From Sternotherus odoratus (lineage: Eukaryota; Chordata; Testudines; Kinosternidae): a stretch of 64,000 bases of DNA. The position numbers and the translations under genes are program-made. Shown one piece after another: positions 1 through 11,619 of this stretch. The stretch spans positions 27,788,189 through 27,852,188 of the forward strand of contig JAVMKO010000010.1 in the NCBI GenBank assembly GCA_032164245.1. The letters are read 5' to 3'. The notes beneath the pieces are model-generated. The model had not been told where the DNA came from. It saw nothing but the letters and a program-made list of their open reading frames with translations, and did no database searches. Numbering within the stretch: the stretch's first letter is position 1; every line of letters starts with the position of its first letter.

Positions 1-617
1 CAGAATGTCAGCCACTTGACATCCTGGGCAGCACCATCTCAAGCGACAGTTTCCTGGATCAAGAACTACCAAACAGATAAGGAAGGCAAGCCAGGCTTTT
101 GCAAAACTTCACCATAGAATTCTTTAACCAGCATAGGGTTATACTAACACCATAATGTTTACAGTGATCTCATAGTTTAACTGAAAGAGGAGTGATGTAT
201 CTTACCAAAGATATCTTCCAACCCTGTCATGGAACTGTTTTAAACATTCTGAAAAATTAAATACATTAAATAAAAATCTTTATCCCCAGTTGGCTAGTTT
301 TCAAGTCTCTTCTCTCTTCTATTGCTATTATACTAACTAGTCACCACAAAAACATTGGGATCTGAATTTCTAATAAAAATGGGGGTTAAGGGGAAGTGAA
401 AACCTTTCAAGCCTTCTTCATGCATCAGAAAGTAGCAAACTTTTCCTTTCAAGTAACCTGGGCCCCATCTCACTGTAAGGAAGCAGTATCCTCAACTCAC
501 CAGTAAGGCAACTGCAGCCCAGAAAAAGTTATGTTACTTGTCCACGGTCACATGGGAAATCTGTGTATATAGGTTTTTATTACCATGCCCATTGCCATAT
601 TATCCAAGTTCTTGGTC
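1..617. other. AT-rich unique DNA with a short MIR-like trace
   Basis: No convincing coding exon is seen. Around 505-560 the wording (cagaaaaagttatgttacttgtccacggtcacatggg, read in pieces) resembles the CORE segment of MIR-type SINEs. The match is short and could be chance. Confidence 0.4.
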
Positions 618-651
618 AGCGTCAACAGGGCCGGCGACAGGGTGGTACAAC

Positions 652-724
652 GGGTACAGCTGTACCGGGCCCCGGACTTCAGGGGGGGCCCCCTGAAGCC
701 CGGGGCCGGTACTCAGCTGTACCC
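652..724. repeat. Inverted repeat (hairpin) in the left part of the hAT element
   Basis: The sequence starting GGGTACAGCTGTACCGGG and running to a C-rich centre near 690 is mirrored by CCCGGGGCCGGTACTCAGCTGTACCC, ending at 724. The arms are about 35 bp with few mismatches, and gtacagctgtac is itself a small palindrome. It lies inside the element, as subterminal hairpins often do. Confidence 0.75.
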
Positions 725-899
725 ATTGTCGCCTGGAGCTGTGAGCGAGGCGCGGCTCGGGCAGCCGCTGCCGCGCTCACCAGCCCCCTCCCCCGGCACC
801 CAGCAGCCAGCCCCGCCCCTCTTGGTTCTCCCGGCCACGCGGCCGCAGCACAAGCAGGGGGGGGGGGACAGGTAGGAGACCGGCGGGGGGGGCGGCGTC

Positions 900-1500
900 G
901 GGAGATCGGCCCCGGGGGGGGGCAGCGTCGGGAGAACGGCCCCCCGGGGGGGGGGGAGAATCGGGAGAACGGCCCCCCGGGGGGGGGAGAATCGGGAGAT
1001 CGGCCCCCCGGGGGGGGGAGAATCGGGAGATCGGCCCCCCGGGGGGGGGAGAATCGGGAGATCGGCCCCCCGGGGGGGGGAGAATCGGGAGATCGGCCCC
1101 CCGGGGGGGGGCGTCGGGAGATCGGCCCCGGGGGGGGGGGCGCGTCGGGAGATCGGCTGGGGGCCGCGGGTGTCGGGAGATCGGCGGGGGGGGGACGGCG
1201 GGAGATCGGCAGGGGGGGCGGGAGATCAGCCGGGGGCGTCGGGAGATCGGCGGAGGGGGGGGACGGCGGGAGATCGGCGGGGGGAGATCGGCGGGGGGGC
1301 GCGGGAGACTGGCAGGGGGGCCTGCGGGCGGCAGGAGACTGGCGGTGGGGGCCGCGGGCGGCGGGAGACGGAGGGGGCCCCGCGGGCGGCGGGAGACTGG
1401 CGGGGGGAGCCCCGCGGGCGGCGGGAGACTGGCGGGGGGGCCCGCGGGCGGCGGGAGACTGGCGGGGGGGGGCCCGCGGGCGGCGGGAGACTGGGGGGGG
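900..1500 (+). repeat. G-rich minisatellite, two unit types of about 31 bp
   Basis: The left half repeats a unit containing tcgggagatcggccccccgg followed by 7-10 G; starts near 961, 992, 1023, 1054 and 1085 give a period of about 31 bp. The right half repeats gcgggagactggcgg with cccgcgggcg (near 1334, 1364, 1391, 1424, 1454, 1486), with a similar period. Each unit carries several G runs, so the plus strand could form many G-quadruplexes. Homopolymer lengths here may not be accurate in an assembly. Confidence 0.85.
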
Positions 1501-1557
1501 GGCGTACGATCTGCCGTACGGGGCCCCAAAATTCCTGTCGCCGTCCCTGAGCATCAA

Positions 1558-2729
1558 TGCTAAGAAATCATAGGACTGAAAGCAAGGCAGTCTGGATTCT
1601 GATTACTAGACAATGCTGTTTGTGAAAGCAGACCCAACTAAACTAATTGAACAAACAAACAAAAAAAAAAAACTTATCCTAGAGGAACTCAAACCACAGA
1701 AACTACTTTGATATGTAAGCAAACCTAAAGACCCGAGTAAGTCCCATTTAGCCTCTCAAAATTTAAGGCACCATTGCCTTTGAACGATAGCCGTTCTTTC
1801 AAATTTGGGAAAGACCCTGTACTTAGGAAGCTAGAACTTGAATTTCAGGCCCATTCATATCTACTCTGAGAGTTAAATAAATTTATTGCACTTGATTTTT
1901 TATGAAAACTTCTGAATTTTTAAGAGATCACAAAACAAAACTAGCCAATAATACCAGTTCAATTAGCCGAATTAGCCTGTGTAACACTGCACTTATTAAC
2001 TGCTTCACTATGCAAAAACCAACGCTGCACTTGAATACATGCAAAATATATTCATGCTCCACTAGATAGTCAAAAAGCAAACCTTGTTTTTATACCATAG
2101 GGACAAGTTTTGGTTAAGATTCTGTTAGCAATTCATTAGTCTTGTTTCTCTCCTGCAATGCAGTAAAAAACAAACTGAAAACCAGAAGCAGCATATGAGA
2201 CTTTGCAACATATTTAATTGTATTTTAAGATTGGCGCCTCCAAAATAAATAGTGGCATTAATTTGTTCATGCACATGTACTTCAGGCTCTGCAGGGAACA
2301 AAGCTGTTCTAGATTAAGATGTATTTTAAGACAGGAGGCTGGGAACTGTACCTTCAGTTACGCTATACTACCACATAACCATTACACAACATACATACAT
2401 GCATATGGACTACTTGGCTGTAATTATCTCCCCCTTCCATTTATATTTCGTAGATTAAACATATGTAAATTTTACATCTATCTACAGGTTTCTTCTAAAC
2501 AAACTCACACCTGGAAAAGCCCTCGAATAAAATAATAATCACCACATTGTGGGATTTATATAGTGCTTCGCACCTTCACACAATTGTACAGACATTCTAT
2601 ATTCAAGCCCAAATCCTGCCAGACCCATGCTTCTGTGGAACCCCTCTGAATTCAGTGCAGCTCCAGACAGCCTCAGGCATCTGCCTGCTCAAAGATCATT
2701 GCTTGATCAGTGCTTGTTTTTCACATCCC
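1558..2729. other. Unique AT-rich DNA, no feature seen
   Basis: No exon, terminal repeat or tandem array can be supported. The stretch around 2545-2600 (tttatatagtgcttcgcacc) resembles the 3' tail that MIR shares with L2 LINEs and may belong to the MIR copy that follows. Confidence 0.5.
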
Positions 2730-2865
2730 TGATAATTAGGTGAATGGGTAAACTGAGGCAGAAAGTCTGTGAGTGACTTGTGACAAGGAGTTAGTGACAA
2801 AGCTTGGATTACAATTGAAGACTTCCTGTTTCCCAGCTGTGAGCAGATTCCTCTAGGATGCTTCA
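2730..2865 (-). repeat. MIR/CORE-SINE copy, degenerate
   Basis: The reverse-strand CORE wording is recognisable: taaactgaggcagaaag, then gtgacttgtgacaagg, then cttcctgtttcccagctg. These follow the order of the MIR core. The copy is old and diverged. Confidence 0.55.
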
Positions 2866-3984
2866 ATTCCAATCTGTATCTACGTACAAGGTAAACTAGA
2901 GAGTACCTTTTGGTTCAATGCTGCATCTTGGAAGAAATATTGCATACATATTTAACATCATGGAATTGATAGGGCACCTAACATCCCTATTTCCATTTAG
3001 AGGAGGAAGAGTGAAGTAAGAAGATTCCTAAGTATCAAGAGCATTTTGTCAGTTATTGAAAATTTTGTCTGTAGTTTTTTCTAAAGCATCACAGAAAGTT
3101 ATATTTGCTGCAAATATAAAAATGGTCCCTGAGATATACATCTAACTCCTTTTCCTTTGGGAGAAAAAGCAGAAGGCCACTGAAGAGGAAAGTAAAAAGA
3201 TCATGCTGCTGAATAAGAACATTTCTTCACAAGTTGGAGAAATTAAATGCACATCATCATTTAAAATATGCACTTGCTGTAGCAGCAATCACATTGCTAC
3301 CTAACCCAAAAGAATGCTCTACCCAGCGTCAGGAGAGGCTCTTAACCCAGCAAAGACAAAACACTAGTCTCTGAGAAAGGTGACTTTTTTTGGACAAACA
3401 AGGAAACTTAATGAATTCCCCACTCCACAGACGGCTGTGGTGTATGCTAGCGCACCTGCTGCAACTCACTTCATATCACATTGCAGTTATGAAAAATAGT
3501 TTGCTATTTTGGAACTCTCTGGCAGCCAGAGTGAATCACTGAGGGCCCAAAGCTCGTTTATCTTGTGTCAGAACTGAAGCCAAATGAACACCATCTTGTC
3601 CAGCAGCTGAAGAATGGGGGGAAAAAACTCTTTGCAAGTAAAAATAACCAAAGGAGCACACAAGTGCTGCAGAGACAAGCTTCTCCTAGTATGTAATATA
3701 CAGCTTTTCACAACTCACTCAAGCTTTTTACAACGTATGTCCTCTCTATCAAGAAAACTTTTTTGGGGGGGAGGAAAGCAAAGAGAAGAGCAAGTTTATT
3801 CTGTAATCATACACATCTATGTAGCTGTAGGTGAAATATCTGCTTATTAGAAATATTTTTAAGACCAAAATCTTAGGTAGCAAGCAGTGGACCGGGACTG
3901 AAATGTTCAGATTAGATTTGAGTGCACCAGCAATGCTCTGCGTTGGTTGAGTGCACCATCTATCCGAAGAGAGTTCCCACCTCT
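2866..3984. other. Unique DNA, no feature seen
   Basis: Only short open frames without family resemblance are present, together with short purine-rich runs. No repeat boundary was found. Confidence 0.5.
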
Positions 3985-4165
3985 TCCGAAATGACCGTGT
4001 AGGCTCTAGAGAGATAAAGTGGGGGAGATTATTTCTTTTATTGGATCAACTTCTGTTGATGAAAGAGAAGCTTGCAAGCTATGCGACGCTCTTCTTCAGG
4101 TCTGGGAAAGGTACTCAGTTTCACAGCTAAATACAAGGTGAAACAGATAGTTTCACCATCACCAA
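3985..4165 (-). mobile_element. PLE-type tail, second subfamily, truncated
   Basis: The block gagataaagtgggggag, tttattggatcaacttctg, gaaagagaagcttgcaagc and gctcttcttcaggtctggg recurs at 19.15 kb and 47.3 kb. Its reverse complement parallels the Penelope-like tails at 16.5 and 26.4 kb: a CTGAAGAAG box (against CTGATGAAG), a short hairpin, a GAAAGCTT-like box, an AATAAA-like run and a terminal acnnggctac segment. Assignment to PLE rests on this parallel layout. The copy has no coding part. Confidence 0.5.
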
Positions 4166-5635
4166 ATCCTACCTTCAAGCCAGAGGTCGATCAAGGCAGT
4201 GGGTAATGCCTTTCCAGCTCTGTGGGGAATAATCATGCCACTGATGACTTTTGAAGTCCCCCTTCAAGAGCATTCATCTGAAAAAGAAAAAAAATCCCAA
4301 AGTGAGCTGTCTAGCTGGTGTGAAGCCTAAACTCTCAGGTATTAGTTATTTGTGGCTTACTTTGAAACAAAGAAGAATGTGCTGTCACCTCTGACAGTTA
4401 AAAAAACAAACAAAAAACCAAGCAGATTAATGGAAAATATCTAAGAGAAAGGGAGAGTTTGGCACATAATCTCCTACTCTAAATTTGCCAAGGACTAAAT
4501 GGCTGGCACCAGAATTTGTTACATCAAAAACCCAACATTAGACATTCTCTCTCCTCTCCCTCCCTCCCTCCTTCTTTCCCACACACACATATTAAGGAAT
4601 TGTATGAGATTCAAGACATTAACAGAAGCAAAGTTTTTCTTAATAAACAGGAAGCAGAAATAATAAAAGGATGGCATTCCCATGGCTCCAGTGGCACCAC
4701 CGTACACATTTCCTGGACTCTCTCCCCTTCTAAATAACTTCTGGGAAGCTAAGTCAAGTCTCAGAGTAGCTTGCTTAATTAAATTTTTACTACAGAGCAC
4801 CTGTAGTACATTCTCAGAATGAATGACTTCAAATCCAGTGATTAAGCACCATTCTAACCTTATACTTTAATGTTTACTTGTGCAAATGGTGCGCTCTAAA
4901 ATATTGGTGGGAAATGAATCCCTGTCACTGAACAAGTAGCTGTCAGAAGTTTCTCAATAACTAGTCATAGTATTTCCCACAACACTAGAAATCCTGTCTG
5001 GCAACAAACTACAAACAAAGAAATCTAGACTTCAGCTATTTAAGTAGATAAAGCCAAATTTTGATATTCTTATGGAATGAAGAAGTAGCTTACTCCTTAT
5101 GTAGTCTATTGACTTCAATGGGACAACTCATAGAATAAATTCAGTCTGAGCGGAGGCATCATACACTGTCCCACAGTAATTCTCTAATTACAATTAACTA
5201 GTGAAAATATCACCTTATGTCACCCCAAGGTGATCCACATTGGTAATGCATGTTAATACTTAGGTTCCATCAGCAGTTTCATTAGAAACTGACCCTTTCA
5301 TCCCATGAGTATTAGCTCCTTGATAGACTTTATATACTCCATTATTTACTGAACATTGTGCAGTACAAGGCCTGTTGTGAGTTGTACTACGGACAAATTT
5401 TAGGTTACTCTTTAGGTATTTCATTCTAAACATTTTTACTGTGGGGCCTGATTCAGTAGTCTAGAGGCAAAATTCTCACTGAGTACCACATATACGTGTA
5501 CTCTTAAAATCTGAAGTAATAAATGATAAACATTCATGTGATATTTGATGTATTTCCATGGGTTACTCCCTCTTAGCAAGCTGTAAAATTCTGTAATGTG
5601 TGTACTTATTGAGTATAATGTACTTAATCTTATGA
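4166..5635. other. Unique DNA with a small pyrimidine simple repeat
   Basis: Positions 4543-4590 are a ctctcc/ctccc tract followed by (ac)n. Otherwise no element or exon is evident. Confidence 0.5.
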
Positions 5636-5830
5636 TCATTTAGGAAGGAGGTTTATAGATACAGAGGTACCTGCTTTCTGTCTATTGGCCTTTTTACGAC
5701 TGGCCACATATCCATCCTTTGTGACCAGGAATTTATTCTGGATTTCAACTCTTCTTCTTATCCTCTTCGCTCCTGGTGGAGCATAAGGCGCCAACCATTC
5801 TTCTCCATTCGCTGAAGATTTGGTTGACAT
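5636..5830 (-). CDS. Possible host coding exon, function unknown
   Basis: A 64-codon open frame starts with ATG at 5830 on the minus strand. Its composition looks like real protein: an acidic/aromatic start (GEEWLAPYAPPG, residues 9-20), a basic run KRIRRR at residues 22-27, and a mixed charged segment after it. An AG acceptor lies two bases upstream of the ATG (5833-5834), after a weak pyrimidine tract. A GT donor follows AAAGCAG at 5670, so a spliced exon would be 5671-5830 (53 codons plus one base). I do not recognise the family. No second exon was found nearby, and one short frame in 64 kb can be chance. Confidence 0.3.
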   Translation of the reverse strand: MSTKSSANGEEWLAPYAPPGAKRIRRRVEIQNKFLVTKDGYVASRKKANRQKAGTSVSINLLPK

Positions 5831-7559
5831 TTCTGTAGCATTCTTTTTTTACATGGTGGGTTGCTAGCCCAATGCAAAACCTCCTCCTTTCACATCTTGG
5901 GCTTGGGACCAAGCAATGGTGGAGTTATTTCAACTCATGACATGGCAAAATATATCTTCATCAAGAAGACTGGAGTATTTGTAACTATGTTTTTTTACTG
6001 CAACTTAAGTTTACCTTTCTTTTAACAGACAAAAATGTTTGTCTGGGAACATGTTCATATTTAGTATGCTGCCTTCTAAGCATGTTAAGTGTCTATTTTG
6101 ATGGTTTATAATCCTTCCTTTGGTTGTAATTAAACTTGAACTGCTGAACAACCTAACAGGGTCAATTTTTTGTGAGCTACTTTAACAGACTATTTTTTAA
6201 TATTATAATTAACAGACTCTTGTAGATCTAATACGCAGATTTACTGTGTGATCCATGTAGGATAGTTATGTCTTTACAGCACTTTTAGTAAAACCTGAGC
6301 ATAGTTATTTTTCTTTCTGCCACCTGTCAGAAAAAGATTCTCCTTACAATCTCTGGAAGGAGCTGGATTAAAATAAACCAGTGCCTGTTCTTTAAGTACA
6401 TTAAAGGGATCCAACGGTATAAGCTCATCGTCAGGAGACATAATTCAAGATGCTTCCCATACTAATGGTCATGCGTTGAGTACAAAAGAAGAAAATGTGG
6501 AGCTTGTTCCATTAAGTTGTTACTCAAACAAAAAAGTAATACTTTTAAATCCTTTGTGAAGAGACTTTTAGTCAAGAGTTTTAGAGTTTGGTCAAGGTAT
6601 TGCTGGGGTATTATTTTAACTAATACAAAGAAGTATTAACCTTCAGTCAAAATTTTTATTGCCCCTACAACTCCCATTGAAATGCATAGAAACACTGTCA
6701 ATGCCTTCACTGGGAGTCAGGTCAAGTCTTTTATTAGCTTTAATTACTCATCATTCCTGGTTTTACACTGCCGACCTTAACCATTTGTCATACCAAACTT
6801 TATAGGGATGGTAGCTAGTAAGTTCAAAGCTCTCTGTCAATTCCAATTACATTATCTATACAATCTTTATTGCACTAAAGGGAGGTCCACAAGCCTGAAG
6901 AAATGCCCTCAAAAGTAACAATGCAATATCAATAGCACAAATGCTGTAGTGTCATAAATTATTGTTTATAAACAAAAACTAATGAAAACTAAGTTATAAT
7001 GTCCTGATAAGCACAACAGCAAATCCTAGCATGATAACTCCAAGAATTGCTTTGATAGAATCTTGATTAATTGAATTGTTTTTTGTGCAGTTGTCCTCCA
7101 TGAAATCAAGGTGAGCATGGCATATTTATATTTATGGCTGATGAACACAACAACAAGCTGTCTCAGGGCTCTCAACTCCATTAGTTAGAAAATAGGAGAA
7201 AAGGCATTCAGACAACACTGGTGTCAATAAAGCCCTGAGTCTAGTGGTAGAAGGGCTATATGCTGAACCTGAGTAAAGGGAATTGAAACAAAGCAGGTAT
7301 AGTACCGAATGGTCATAGAGACCCTTCTATACAGTGGTCAAAACGAATAGGGATGGGAATTGAGACTATGCTCCCCTACCCATTTCTTAGCCATACAAAT
7401 ACCATTACAAGTTCCGAAACCTGAGTCAACATCAGCCTGATCATTATTCCCCAACCTGGGTTCCTACCTGCTCAGATATTCTCACTCTGCCCAGTCTACC
7501 CATCTCTGATCTGGAAAATAGAATACACAGTGATATGGTAAATATGCAGAAGACAAAAT
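5831..7559. other. Unique AT-rich DNA, no feature seen
   Basis: If the frame at 5.6-5.8 kb is an exon, this would be its upstream intron or flank. No tandem repeat, terminal inverted repeat or second exon was found. Confidence 0.5.
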
Positions 7560-8290
7560 ATTATTTAGGTTAGTCAAGAGTGGAGACGAGTGCAAGGAAC
7601 TATAGATAACCTTTCCAAGCTACGGGAATGGTCAACATGTTGGCAAATGAAATTCAGTGTTGGAAAATGCATAATAATGCATATTAGAGGGAGTCATTTG
7701 AATTACTCAGGCACCTTACTGGGCTCTAAATTAACTGTAGCACCTCAGGAAAAGACCTGGGCATAACTATGGACAGCTCAGTGAAGACCTCTGCCCAGCT
7801 TGCAACAGTGGTTAAAAAGGTAAACAAAGTTAATATACATAAGGAAGATGACAGAAAACATATTGGAAAATATTCAAATTCCATCGTATAAATCAAGGGG
7901 ATGCCCTCACCTGGAAGAGTGTATTCTGTTCTTAAGAATGTATCCACTTGTATCTCCTCTACTTCAGATAACAGTGAGAATGATCACAAAGATTAGAAAA
8001 CTCAAAATAAAAATGGATTGGAAAGAGAGGATGATGGGAAAGGAAGTCATAAAAGTACACAATACAGTGAACAGCATAGAGAAAACAAGAAACTTTCATT
8101 CTATGCAAATTAATAGAAGAATGAGGAAATATTGAATGAAAAAAAATGTTGACAAATTCTAAACATATATAAGGAAATACTTTCCTATATGAGGCACAAT
8201 TAGCCTATGAAACTTACTGCTACTAAGGGATTGAACTTAGCAAAATTCAAAAAAGGGTATAAAGAATATCCTTATTGAAAATCATCAAGA
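7560..8290 (+). mobile_element. CR1 LINE fragment (3' part of ORF2), decayed
   Basis: The plus strand reads as a broken CR1 ORF2 C-terminal region: a segment ending in a trp-ser-thr-cys-type motif (atggtcaacatgttggcaa), then aaaatgcataataatgcat, then an EKDLGITMD-like stretch (gaaaagacctgggcataac near 7750), then SAQLATVVKKVNK near 7790-7825, then a LEECILF-like segment near 7905. These occur in CR1 order but with frameshifts and stops. The 3' part after 8000 is strongly diverged. It is a dead, 5'-truncated copy. Confidence 0.7.
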
Positions 8291-8489
8291 CTTTTGTATT
8301 TGATATGAACCCTCATGCTTCAAGGCATACACCAACCTCTAACGTAATGAGTAGCCTAATGAGGCTAAGAAGTAACTTTTCTAATGAGCAAGGTATTCCA
8401 TAACTCTCTGAACAGTTTCTTGCCACATTCTCTGAAGCAACTGGGCCATTGTGAGAAACAACATATTGATCTGATCCAAAAAGTGACAA

Positions 8490-8645
8490 ACTATGTGATA
8501 TGAGTTTTATTTCTAGCTCTGCCAAAAATTTCCTCTATTACTTGATTCTCTCTGAGCCTTCAGTTTTCCTATCTGTAAAATAATAATAATAGCACTTCTC
8601 TACCTCACAGGGCTGTACTAAGAATCATTTCAGCCATGTTTGCAA
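8490..8645 (+). repeat. MIR/CORE-SINE fragment
   Basis: The wording ctgagccttcagttttcc, tatctgtaaaataataata, ctacctcacagggctgt is the plus-strand MIR core and its 3' part. It is diverged and truncated at the 5' end. Confidence 0.65.
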
Positions 8646-8711
8646 GGTGCACATTAGCCTAATACCACAGAGAAGCTTATACATAAAATACAAAGAGCGG
8701 GCGCACCATGT

Positions 8712-9440
8712 AAGTAGTTACAGGTACTTAGGGCAGGTAAGGGCTGTAATGAGATGAAGCCTGAGGCCTGAACTGAAGTAAGGGTCAAGATGTTGCTAAG
8801 CAAAGTTAGGCTGTGAGCCAGAGGCAGGTCCCATTCACAGAAGTTGGCAAGAAGATGGCTGCTAAAGACACATATTAGGAATGTGTGCCAGGACAGTGCC
8901 AGAACAGCTGGGTACGAACACATCCCACACAGATAACAAGGAACAGGCGGATCCAGCCTAATGAAAGTATAAAAGGACAATATGATGGATAGACAATATG
9001 AAAGGACAATATGATGAATAGACAGTATGATGGATAGATAATATGATGCATAGATTTGTTCTAACCAACCTGTGCCAGCAGAAAGGCAACTCCTTAATAG
9101 AGGGACTGTACCTCTATTAAGGAGTTGCCTTTCTGCTGGCACAGGTGCGTAACCTGTTTGTAGTTGTATATAAGAATGCATCCCTGAGTGGACATCTTTG
9201 TCTGGCCTAGGGGCAGTGGAAAGTCCTGCCACTGACTGAGCTGTGTCCATTGTCGGGACACATATTCGTAGTATGTCTTGTAGAGTCTACAGGAAACCAT
9301 TACTGTGCTTCATTTGACAATTAACCTGGCCTGGTGCCTTCATGCCTTACTAGAGTCTTTGGTCTGTGGTTCTCCTGGGGTCTGCTGTGTCAGCTATCTG
9401 CACAGAGCCAGGGCAGCACACAGCGGTAACCCGCACACAG
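8712..9440. mobile_element. LTR-like interspersed block, boundaries uncertain
   Basis: The block begins near tgtaagtagttacaggtac and contains a short tandem array (8976-9055, units like gacaatatgatggatag), a perfect hairpin and a TATATAAG box near 9168. Its texture resembles an endogenous retrovirus LTR with the promoter near 9165. I could not find a matching target duplication or a second LTR, so the class and both ends are inferred. Confidence 0.35.
9068..9146. repeat. Perfect 36-bp inverted repeat with 7-nt spacer
   Basis: Arm 9068-9103 begins ACCTGTGCCAGCAGAAAGG and ends CTTAATAGAGG. Arm 9111-9146 is its exact reverse complement. The spacer is gactgta (9104-9110). All 36 pairs match, in contrast to the decayed sequence around it. 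Confidence 0.95.
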
Positions 9441-10906
9441 ATGACTTTCATCATCATTGAACAAGAGCAGAGCACCACACCGGTAGCGTCTGACAACAAG
9501 GACAACATGTCTGGAAAGCAAGAAGTACCAGGGCGGCGTGGAAGTGTCTATGGTCCTGTAGCTTCAAAAGATGCACTAGCCATGCTGATGGGGGTTTATT
9601 TATTTAGGCAGAGTCTCAATGCTATTCAATGAGATTTTTTCCCCCAGCAGAGCAATAAATCCCCTGCAGAACACGAGGATCATAAAGGAACCAGGACTAG
9701 ACCTAATAATTGTCCGTAGACCTTCAATAGTGTTATACATGGAGGCTGAGCTCTGGTTTAGATTTTATTCTCTCCCCCATAGGCTGTCCTCAAGCCAAAC
9801 GTTCAAAAATATCTCTGCATGTGGATCAAGTGCACAGTATGTCACCCTGAGATCAACATGTCTCTAATGCCAGATTAATTATCCAGCAGCTGAAGATTAA
9901 GTTGAAGTACCAGTTACATGCCAACAGTACAGTTAAACAGAAGGTGATTCTGCCCAGTAATTTTAAAATAATTTTCAATTCCCCCCCTTAACCTATCACT
10001 TGTAATAATCTTATAAATATTTTCCTTGTACTAATTTGGTCCTTTTCCATTTGGCTATTCCAATTTCCAAACGCCCATCCCCCTCACATATTTTTTTAAT
10101 ATAGGATCTTCAATGCACGTAACTTCATTTTAACTAGAGCCTGAGCTTCAGGCTCCAGAATACAGATCACCTGTTATGCCAAAGTATCTTTGTACAAAGC
10201 ATCATTGATTGATGAAAAGGATGGCTCTTGAAATCATTTCCCATTTAACTGCAGTACCAGCAGAGGGAGCACAAAACAAAACTTAAAACTAAATCACTAA
10301 TTTCTGAGCTATGAAGAGATCATTAGTTTTAAGCGAGTATTTTTATATTGCAGATGGCTGTCCTGAACCAGTAATTCTGAGACAGATATTTGAACTTAAA
10401 ATCGTAGTGTCTTTTAAAATCTGTGATACCATGAACCAACCTACCAGTTGCAAGCAGGGAGCATGTCATAGAAACCTAGACAGGTTTGTGCACGAATATT
10501 GCACAAAACTGTTGCATTCTGAAACCACTGTGGGCAGGGCAAATCACAGTCTGAGTGCTACTTTAACTTACAGTGTCTGCTGTCAGTATAAGAGGTCTAT
10601 GCAGCAAATGCTGGCAGCAAGGAGATACTTTCTGTTGTCTCTATACCAGTGGAGCATCTCAGTTTAGGGAGGTCATCTCCCTGAAGCCAAATAAAAGTGG
10701 TGGTATGAACATCCCTTAATGGTGTGGTATAGAGCAGCCATATTGAACCAGACCCACATTTTCAAATGTATTTTTCCTCGTATATTCACACTCGGAATTT
10801 TACGTTCCAATCAGGGAATGCAACATTATATTCAGTGATGGTTTCACTGATTTATTAATACACAATTACCTTGAACCTACTTAAATTCTCAGCTGAAATA
10901 AACTAA
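9441..10906. other. Unique DNA, no feature seen
   Basis: A 118-codon open frame at 10311-10667 lacks any recognisable domain, family resemblance or splice context, and is left unannotated. No repeat ends were identified. Confidence 0.45.
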
Positions 10907-11213
10907 GGGTACAGCTACACTACCTGCTGGATCGGCGGGTAGCACTTGATGTATTGGGTGCTTGATGTATCTCAGCTAGACGCGATAAATCGATCCCGGA
11001 ATTGATGCCTGTACTCCACCTAGGCAGGAGGAGGAAGTGGCATCCATGGGGGGGGGGGGGTGTGTGTGTGAGCGGCCACAGTCGACTCACCGCCGTGGGG
11101 ACAGCCAGGTAAGTCGACCTAAAATACTGCAACTTCAGCTATGCTATTTGCCTAGCTGAAGTTGCATATCTTAGGTCAACACCCCTCCACACACCCGTAG
11201 TGTAGCCCAGCCC
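10907..11213. mobile_element. PIF/Harbinger-type MITE, 307 bp
   Basis: The left end GGGTACAGCTACACTAC and right end GTAGTGTAGCCCAGCCC form a terminal inverted repeat shared with the element at 26486-26786. TAA precedes the left end, as Harbinger insertion requires; the right flank reads TCT and is presumably mutated. Inside is a hairpin (gcaacttcagctatg against ctagctgaagttgca, 11130-11168) and a run of 14 G at 11049. No transposase is present. Confidence 0.7.
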
Positions 11214-11619
11214 TCTGACAGGGCAATTTTTACTATTATTAGCATTGCAGTGTCACCTAGAAGCCCTCATCACGGGTCAGGACCCCATAACTACATTACA
11301 TGGGTTTTTGCAACTTGCAATCTACACATGGGCAAATATGTCAGGCAACTGTAGCCACAAGGGGATATACAGAACCAATGAAACAAGAGTGAAATGACCT
11401 GGTCAGTAGAGTCATTTCCTAATCAAGAGAGAAAACTAAACAGTTTCAACTTTTGTTTATTTATGTTTTAGGGATACATAAATTACATTGTGCTCTGGTC
11501 ATCTATCCTGCTTAGTAAGAGACTCTTTGGAGAGGCAAAGGCTATGCATAGTCCACCTTTCACCACAGGACAGGAAATATTACTGCTGTCACAAGAATGC
11601 CCTTCAAGCAAAGACAGAT

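Larger units (their letters stand above)
626..1549. mobile_element. hAT-type non-autonomous DNA transposon filled by a minisatellite
   Basis: The ends form a terminal inverted repeat: CAGGGCCGGCGACAGG at 626 and, at 1534-1549, the reverse complement of CAGGGACGGCGACAGG. The flanks agcgtcaa (618-625) and agcatcaa (1550-1557) match at 7 of 8 bases, which is the 8-bp target duplication expected for hAT elements. No transposase is present. The interior is a hairpin near the left end followed by G-rich tandem repeats. Long reading frames across it (up to 336 codons) come from the lack of stops in GC-rich repeats and are not genes. Confidence 0.8.

Noticed and set aside
563..1573. 336-codon plus-strand frame and long minus-strand frames
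   Set aside because: They lie in a G-rich minisatellite within a hAT element; low-complexity Gly/Arg or Pro/Ser repeats arise in every frame there.
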